Source of the DNA: Streptomyces olivaceoviridis
GTDB taxonomy: Bacteria; Actinomycetota; Actinomycetes; Streptomycetales; Streptomycetaceae
Length of the DNA stretch: 64,000 nt
Reading direction: 5' to 3'
NCBI RefSeq assembly: GCF_014650115.1
Contig: NZ_BMUI01000017.1
Coordinates: forward strand, 1-64,000
Below, piece after piece: positions 57,383 to 64,000 of the stretch (the first letter of the stretch is position 1; every line of letters begins with the position of its first letter). A program made the translations under genes and the position numbers. The notes under the pieces were generated by a model. That model was not told the origin of the DNA, searched no databases, and saw only the letters and a list, made by a program, of their open reading frames with translations.

Positions 57383-57411
57383 AAGTTAAAGGTCTGAACC
57401 AGACACGTCAA
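57383..57411 (-). promoter_or_regulatory. alginate lyase promoter with embedded operator
   Basis: On the minus strand TTGACG (57411-57406), 17 bp and TAACTT (57388-57383) form a good housekeeping-type promoter. The spacer contains the perfect inverted repeat GTCTG-GTT-CAGAC (57404-57392), the shape of GntR-family operators. A bound repressor would cover the polymerase site. Confidence 0.55.
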
Positions 57412-57447
57412 GAGTGCGCGGCCGACTCGCACGCCGTAGTCGGCACC

Positions 57448-57780
57448 TCACCAAGAACCCTTCTCCACCGCTCGGCACCCGTGGCCCCTGACCGCGCTGG
57501 TGCCGACGTCGTCGATCCGGTCGCAGTGCCAGTCGTTCCGGCCGGCCCCGTCCTCGACGTAGACGCCCCCGCCTCCGGTCGGCTCGGAGACCTTGGCGCA
57601 CCCCTCGCCCACGAGCGTGCCGGAGCCCTGATCCTCGGAGGTGCTCGCGCAGTCGTAGTAGTAGGGCGGTGGCGCGGGTGCGGCGAGGGCGGCCGGGGCC
57701 GACAGCGTCCCGCAGCCTGCTGCCAACAGGCCGACGCAGAGGGCCGTCACGGTCCGGCGGCGCGTGGTGCGAGCGCGCAT
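57448..57780 (-). CDS. small exported, possibly lipidated protein
   Basis: 110 residues from ATG 57780 (AAGGAA 7 nt upstream). Arg-rich start, hydrophobic core and LLAAGC give either a lipobox (Cys23) or a Sec signal cleaved at ALAAP. The mature part has four further cysteines (YDCAST, EGCAKV, WHCDRI, HGCRAV) spaced as two disulfides. It is of unknown function. Confidence 0.65.
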   Translation of the reverse strand: MRARTTRRRTVTALCVGLLAAGCGTLSAPAALAAPAPPPYYYDCASTSEDQGSGTLVGEGCAKVSEPTGGGGVYVEDGAGRNDWHCDRIDDVGTSAVRGHGCRAVEKGSW

Positions 57781-57964
57781 GCAGCGTTCCTTCCGGTGCT
57801 CGGCCGGGTGAGCGGGCGGGTGCTGATCCGGGCCCGGCCTCACGCGGGAGCGTTCCACCCGGCCGACCGCCCTGAAGCACCGCTCACCCGAACGAGGACA
57901 GCGGGTGGTCCGCTGTGCGCTGCGCACCGTCAGGAGAACCGCACGGCAGCCCGCTGACCACCTG

Positions 57965-58969
57965 TCACGGAGACGGGCTCGCGATGCGGAGCGGTGCCGC
58001 GGGGGCCGGAGCGGTGTCGGTCTGGCCGGTGGCGTCCGCCCACCAGTCGGCGCCGTCCTCGGCGTAGCGCAGCAGCACACCCTCGCGGATCGCCCAGGGG
58101 CAGACGACGGCCCGGGGCAGGCCCATCAGCTTCAGCGCCGTGTGCCCGACGACCGCTCCGGCCAGGCTCTGGGCGGCACGCGGCGCGGAGATCCCGGGCA
58201 GCTGGGCGCGTTCGACGGCGGGCAGTCCGGCGAGGGCGTGCACCGCCGCGCGCAGGTCCCGGCAGGCCAGCTCCCGGTCCACGAAGAGGCCGAACCGCCC
58301 CGGCGCGGCCCCGCACAGCCGGGCCAGTTGCTGGAACGTACGGGACGTGACGGCGGCGGTGCGCGGACGCTCCCAGCGGATCCGCGAGGCCACGTCCCGC
58401 AGTTCATGGCGGATACGGCGGCGCAGCTCCTTCAACTCGCCCGGACCGGGCGGATCCTGGACGCCCAGGTACTCCCGGGTCAGCCGGTTCGCGCCGAGCG
58501 GCAGGGACGCGGCGAAGTCGGGCAGCCGGCCCCGGCCGAAGGCCACCTCCAGCGAGCCGCCGCCGATGTCGAGCAGGGCCAGGGGCCCCGCCTTCCAGCC
58601 CAGCCAGCGGCGCGCCGCCAGGAAGGTCAGCTCGGCCTCCGTCTCACCGGGCAGGGTGCACATGCGGATACCAGTGCCGGACGCGACCCGTTGCAGCACG
58701 TCATGGCGGTTGGGGGCGCTGCGCACCACCGCGGTCGCGAAGGCCAGCGGGCCCGCCGCGTGCCACCGCCGGGCCGTGGCGCCCGCCGCGGCCACCGCCT
58801 TCACCAGCCGCTCCACCGCCTCGTCGGCGATGGTGCCGTCCGGGCCGACCTGTTCGGACAGGCGGAGCTTCCACTTGACGGTGTGCACCGGCAGCGGAAC
58901 ACCACCCTCCACATCTGCGATCACCAATCGGACCGTGTTCGACCCCGCGTCCACCACGCTCACCCGCAT
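57965..58969 (-). CDS. exopolyphosphatase (Ppx/GppA family)
   Basis: 334 residues with the ASKHA phosphatase fold. VSVVDAGSNTVRLVIADV is the first phosphate-binding motif, ETEAELTFLAARR follows, and LLDIGGGSLEVAFG is the second phosphate loop. It should remove terminal phosphate from polyphosphate or pppGpp. A SigB-like promoter (58979-59003) sits so close to ATG 58969 that the message may be nearly leaderless. The C-terminal 20 residues are low-complexity. Confidence 0.92.
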   Translation of the reverse strand: MRVSVVDAGSNTVRLVIADVEGGVPLPVHTVKWKLRLSEQVGPDGTIADEAVERLVKAVAAAGATARRWHAAGPLAFATAVVRSAPNRHDVLQRVASGTGIRMCTLPGETEAELTFLAARRWLGWKAGPLALLDIGGGSLEVAFGRGRLPDFAASLPLGANRLTREYLGVQDPPGPGELKELRRRIRHELRDVASRIRWERPRTAAVTSRTFQQLARLCGAAPGRFGLFVDRELACRDLRAAVHALAGLPAVERAQLPGISAPRAAQSLAGAVVGHTALKLMGLPRAVVCPWAIREGVLLRYAEDGADWWADATGQTDTAPAPAAPLRIASPSP

Positions 58970-58978
58970 GGCCGGGGA

Positions 58979-59003
58979 GTACCCAGTTCACCGGCGATCA
59001 CCC
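58979..59003 (-). promoter_or_regulatory. SigB-like promoter for the exopolyphosphatase gene
   Basis: On the minus strand GGGT (59003-59000), 15 bp, then GGGTACT (58984-58978) fits the GNNT-N14-16-GGGTAC consensus for streptomycete SigB. Transcription would start at or just before ATG 58969. Confidence 0.4.
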
Positions 59004-59451
59004 TTCGCACAGGGGGCGTGCCGGCGCACAGCGCCCCCGCCGCGTGCCTCAGCAGCGGCTCGCGCGGCAGTCGGAGGCCGACAGCAGCGCGAGGCGCACG
59101 GGCCGGAGTCCAGTGGACGCCCGCCGTGCGGCAGCTGCGCGCACACCCTCCGCACACCCGCCGCGCGGCAGCGTGCGCGCACCCCCCCCCGCACACCACG
59201 TCCGTGTCGGCTCCGGCCCTCCGGCCCTCCGGCCCCGCGCGGCCCCGCCGCGGCCCGGCCGTCCGCCGCGAACCGGGTTCCGTCGACGGCCGGCACGGAG
59301 CGGCGGCCCTCACCTGTGCGCTCCGCCGGGCACTCGGGCGGGGCCGGCCTGTCCGAATCCCGGCCCCGTGGGTCCCGGCGGACCCGCCGCTGCCCTTGGA
59401 TGGTCACGCGCACGGTCGGCGCGCGCAGCGGCAGGTGACGGAGCGGATGCG
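59004..59451. other. intergenic stretch ahead of the FAD monooxygenase gene
   Basis: About 450 bp with no supported gene. A tract of CACAC-rich sequence and a run of nine C residues lies near 59150-59190. Frames through the region are highly Arg/Pro-rich and lack binding sites. A GGAG site at 59440 serves the next gene. Confidence 0.4.
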
Positions 59452-60618
59452 ATGAGGGTACTGGTGATCGGCGGCGGCATCGCGGGGACCGCGACCGCCC
59501 TGGGCCTGCACAAGGCCGGTGTCGACGTCACCGTCTTCGAGGCACACCCGGACACGGCCGAGGACATCGGCGCCTTCCTCACCCTGGCGAGCAACGGCAT
59601 GCGCGCCCTGGCCGAGCTGGACGCCACGCACGCCGTCACGGCCGTCGGTTTTCCGCTGACTTCGCTGCGGCTGCTGGACGGCCAGGGCACCGAGGTCGCG
59701 CACGCACCGCTCGGCGAGGCGGACGACCCCGCCCTGCGCTACCGCTGTCTGCGCCGCGGCGAACTGAACGCGGCCCTCCAGGGCGAGGCGGTCCGGCGCG
59801 GCATCCGGCTGCGCCACGGCGCCCGGCTGGTGTCCGTGACGGACGGCCCGCACGACGTCACCGCCCACTTCGCCGACGGCTCCACGGCCGGCGGCGACCT
59901 GCTCATCGGCGCCGACGGCCTGAACTCCACCGTGCGCGGGCTGCTCCTGCCCGACGTCCGGCCCGGGTACGCCGGCCAGCGGGTCTACTACGGCTACACC
60001 GCGACCGCGTCCGGACCCGGCCCGGACGGCGCCATCACCATGGTGCGGGGCAGCGCGACCGCCTTCGGGTACGCGGTGTCGCCGGCGGGGGAGACGTACT
60101 GGTTCGCCCGTGCCGGCGGCGATCCGCTGTCCACCGGGGCCCTCGCCGCGCCGCCCGCCGTGCTGCGCGCACAGCTGCTGGCGCTGCTGAGGAAGGACGA
60201 CACCCCGGCCGCCGCACTGGTCGGGGCATCCGCCGACGCCCTCATGGTCACCAACGCCACGGAGCTGCCGCTCGGCACCGCCTGGCACACCGGGCGGGTC
60301 CTGCTCGTGGGCGACGCGGCCCACGCGGCCTCCCCGGCGACCGGCCAGGGTGCCTCGATGGCCCTGGAGGACGCCGTCGTCCTGGCCAAGGCCCTGCGTG
60401 ACCTGCCCGATCAGCGGGCCGCGTGCGCCGGGTACGAGCGGCACCGGCGCCCGCGGACGGAACACAACATCACCGTCAGCGGCGGCCTCACCCGCGGCAC
60501 CCGCACGCCGTCCCGCCCCGCACCCGGCACGCCTCCGCCCACCGGGCCGGACGGGCGGCTCATCCGCCAACTCGCCTGGGACACCCCGCTGTCCGCCGCC
60601 CCGCCCGAGCCGCGCTGA
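59452..60618 (+). CDS. FAD-dependent aromatic-ring-type monooxygenase
   Basis: 388 residues from ATG 59452. The Rossmann motif is VLVIGGGIAGTATALGLHKAG, the middle motif is LLIGADGLNSTVRGLLLP (DG motif) and the FAD GD motif is LLVGDAAHAASPATGQGASMALEDA. It belongs to the PHBH-type class A flavoprotein hydroxylases, which use NAD(P)H and oxygen. It has no signal peptide, and the substrate is unknown. The C-terminal 50 residues are Pro/Arg-rich. It appears monocistronic, with no biosynthetic partners nearby. Confidence 0.92.
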   Translation: MRVLVIGGGIAGTATALGLHKAGVDVTVFEAHPDTAEDIGAFLTLASNGMRALAELDATHAVTAVGFPLTSLRLLDGQGTEVAHAPLGEADDPALRYRCLRRGELNAALQGEAVRRGIRLRHGARLVSVTDGPHDVTAHFADGSTAGGDLLIGADGLNSTVRGLLLPDVRPGYAGQRVYYGYTATASGPGPDGAITMVRGSATAFGYAVSPAGETYWFARAGGDPLSTGALAAPPAVLRAQLLALLRKDDTPAAALVGASADALMVTNATELPLGTAWHTGRVLLVGDAAHAASPATGQGASMALEDAVVLAKALRDLPDQRAACAGYERHRRPRTEHNITVSGGLTRGTRTPSRPAPGTPPPTGPDGRLIRQLAWDTPLSAAPPEPR

Positions 60619-60724
60619 CCCGATCCCGACCGCGTGGGCCGGGCGGACGAGCCGACCGCCGTGTGACCGAGGGAGGGCACCGGCAGTTGAAGGATCTGGT
60701 GTCCGAAGGCTTGTGGCCCGGTTG

Positions 60725-60751
60725 GTTCATCTCTTAAATCAAAGCATGAAC
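60725..60751. promoter_or_regulatory. operator-like palindrome ahead of the F5/8-type-C gene
   Basis: GTTCAT-N15-ATGAAC is a perfect 6-bp-arm palindrome in a sharply AT-rich patch (CTCTTAAATCAAAGC between the arms), 50 bp upstream of the start at 60801. GTTCA/TGAAC arms also occur ahead of the alginate lyase gene. Confidence 0.5.
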
Positions 60752-60800
60752 TAAGCCGTGGGTCATACCCGTTGAACCCCCACACGTCTGGAGCCGCCGC

Positions 60801-63341
<2,541 letters not shown>

Positions 63342-63360
63342 GACACCGCGCAGCCGCGGG

Positions 63361-64000
63361 TCAGCCGCCGGCCAGGGCCTCGTGCGGGGCCTTCCGGTAG
63401 GTGTCCCGGTACAGGGAGGCGAAGCGGCCCGGGTGGTGGAAACCCCACCGGGCCGCGATCTCCGTCACCGTGGTGCCGCTGCCGGGGTCGGCGGCCACCA
63501 GCTCGTGGTGGGCGTGCGCGAGCCGCACCCGGCGCAGCTGGGCCAGCGGAGTGGTGTCCAGGTGACGGCGGAAGGCGTACTGGAGCGCCCGTACCGTCAC
63601 ATGGGCCGCGGCGGCGATGTCCGCGACCGTGACGGGCTGGTCCGCGTGGTCGTCGATGTAGGCGAGCGCGCGGCGCAGCACCGCCGGGTGCGCCTCGGTG
63701 CCGTGGGCGGCGGGCTCGTCCAGCGCGGTGTTGGGGAACGCGGCGAGAACGCTCGCCGCCAGGTGCTGGGCGGCCGTGGCGGCGATCAGCGGCTGGTCCG
63801 CGATCTCGGCGTCGGACAGCACGTCGTCCCGCAGATGGGCGATCGTACGGCTGAGGTGGCGCGCCGCGGCGGCCGAGCGCGGCCGGTGCCCGGTCAGCCG
63901 TACCGGTCGCGAGCCGTCCCCGGCCACCTGGGCGAGCAGCGCGGGATCCAGCATGGTGATGTTGTAGCGGGCGTTGCAGATGCGGCCCTCGTACGGCAGG
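63361..64000 (-). CDS. AraC-family transcriptional regulator, 5' end outside the window
   Basis: The C-terminal 213 residues of an AraC/XylS regulator. The frame stays open to base 64000 (LPYEGRICNARYNITMLDP), so the N-terminus lies beyond the window. The DNA-binding domain fills the last 105 residues: ALAYIDDHADQPVTVADIAAAAHVTVRALQYAFRRHLDTTPLAQLRRVRLAHAHHEL and the second helix-turn-helix TVTEIAARWGFHHPGRFASLYRDTY. The N-terminal part resembles AraC-binding-like domains (AraC_binding_2). It may control the adjacent carbohydrate-active gene or a target outside. Confidence 0.92.
   Translation of the reverse strand, partial: LPYEGRICNARYNITMLDPALLAQVAGDGSRPVRLTGHRPRSAAAARHLSRTIAHLRDDVLSDAEIADQPLIAATAAQHLAASVLAAFPNTALDEPAAHGTEAHPAVLRRALAYIDDHADQPVTVADIAAAAHVTVRALQYAFRRHLDTTPLAQLRRVRLAHAHHELVAADPGSGTTVTEIAARWGFHHPGRFASLYRDTYRKAPHEALAGG

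Noticed and set aside
57392..57404. DasR-type (GlcNAc) operator ahead of alginate lyase
   Set aside because: The dre consensus centres on TGGTCTAGACCA; this site is GTCTG-N3-CAGAC and matches only partly, so DasR is not supported.
59150..59195. C-run and CACAC-rich tract as a functional element
   Set aside because: Homopolymer and simple-sequence tracts are common in GC-rich spacers, and no structure or conserved motif surrounds it.

Overview
The window is a stretch of Streptomyces-type actinomycete chromosome. The evidence is very high G+C, strong GC bias at third codon positions, many GTG starts, and families typical of the genus: a complete conservon (cvn) operon, SpoIIE-type phosphatases, XRE/DUF5753, DUF574, DUF5709, DUF742, DUF1996 and a proteasome beta subunit. 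No rRNA, tRNA, CRISPR array, insertion sequence or prophage was recognised. The mix of secreted, regulatory and accessory genes suggests a chromosome arm rather than the core, but that is inference.

Layout. 1-4.6 kb: a BlaI/M56-peptidase sensor pair sharing operator-like dyads with a divergent glycosyltransferase/flippase pair. 4.6-6.8 kb: a proteasome beta subunit with no alpha subunit beside it, then small acidic proteins. 7-10.9 kb: a GH15 glucan or trehalose hydrolase and a secreted FG-GAP protein. 10.9-19.1 kb: a TPR protein, two large SpoIIE phosphatases (one with a citrate/dicarboxylate-type sensor domain) and a protein with four internal repeats and four membrane helices. 19.1-25 kb: a ComB-like protein, DUF1232, an unknown protein, an NADPH-ferredoxin reductase behind an iron-box-like site, and an NlpC/P60 protein without a signal peptide. 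25.3-32.6 kb: a sortase-type DUF1996 surface protein, a GNAT enzyme behind a perfect CebR-type box, a lipoprotein, a methyltransferase and flavodoxin pair split by 12-bp iterons, an acyltransferase, a ketosynthase remnant and a second GNAT enzyme. 33.3-37.1 kb: XRE/DUF5753 plus DUF574, an SRPBCC protein, two secreted proteins (one a Nep1-like protein). 37.3-40.4 kb: a third SpoIIE phosphatase divergent from a coupled nucleotidyltransferase/BON/metallophosphoesterase operon. 40.8-43.7 kb: an MFS exporter with degenerate 3' repeats and an aldo/keto reductase with a MerR-type promoter. 43.7-49.5 kb: cvnA-B-C-D plus two P450s, one lacking the ExxR motif. 50-64 kb: a rhomboid-like protein, pyruvate carboxylase, an SMP-30 propeller, alginate lyase, an exopolyphosphatase, a FAD monooxygenase, a large F5/8-type-C beta-helix protein and a partial AraC regulator.

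How the genes fit together. The clearest functional units are the conservon-P450 operon (membrane kinase-like protein, roadblock, DUF742, Ras-like GTPase, redox effectors), the nucleotidyltransferase/phosphoesterase operon, the BlaI-M56 pair, and the right-hand group of secreted carbohydrate-active proteins, whose AT-rich promoters carry palindromes. A recurrent oddity is that degenerate tandem repeats lie just downstream of three stop codons (M56, acyltransferase, MFS). Gene starts were chosen by ribosome binding site, so some differ from the longest reading frame.
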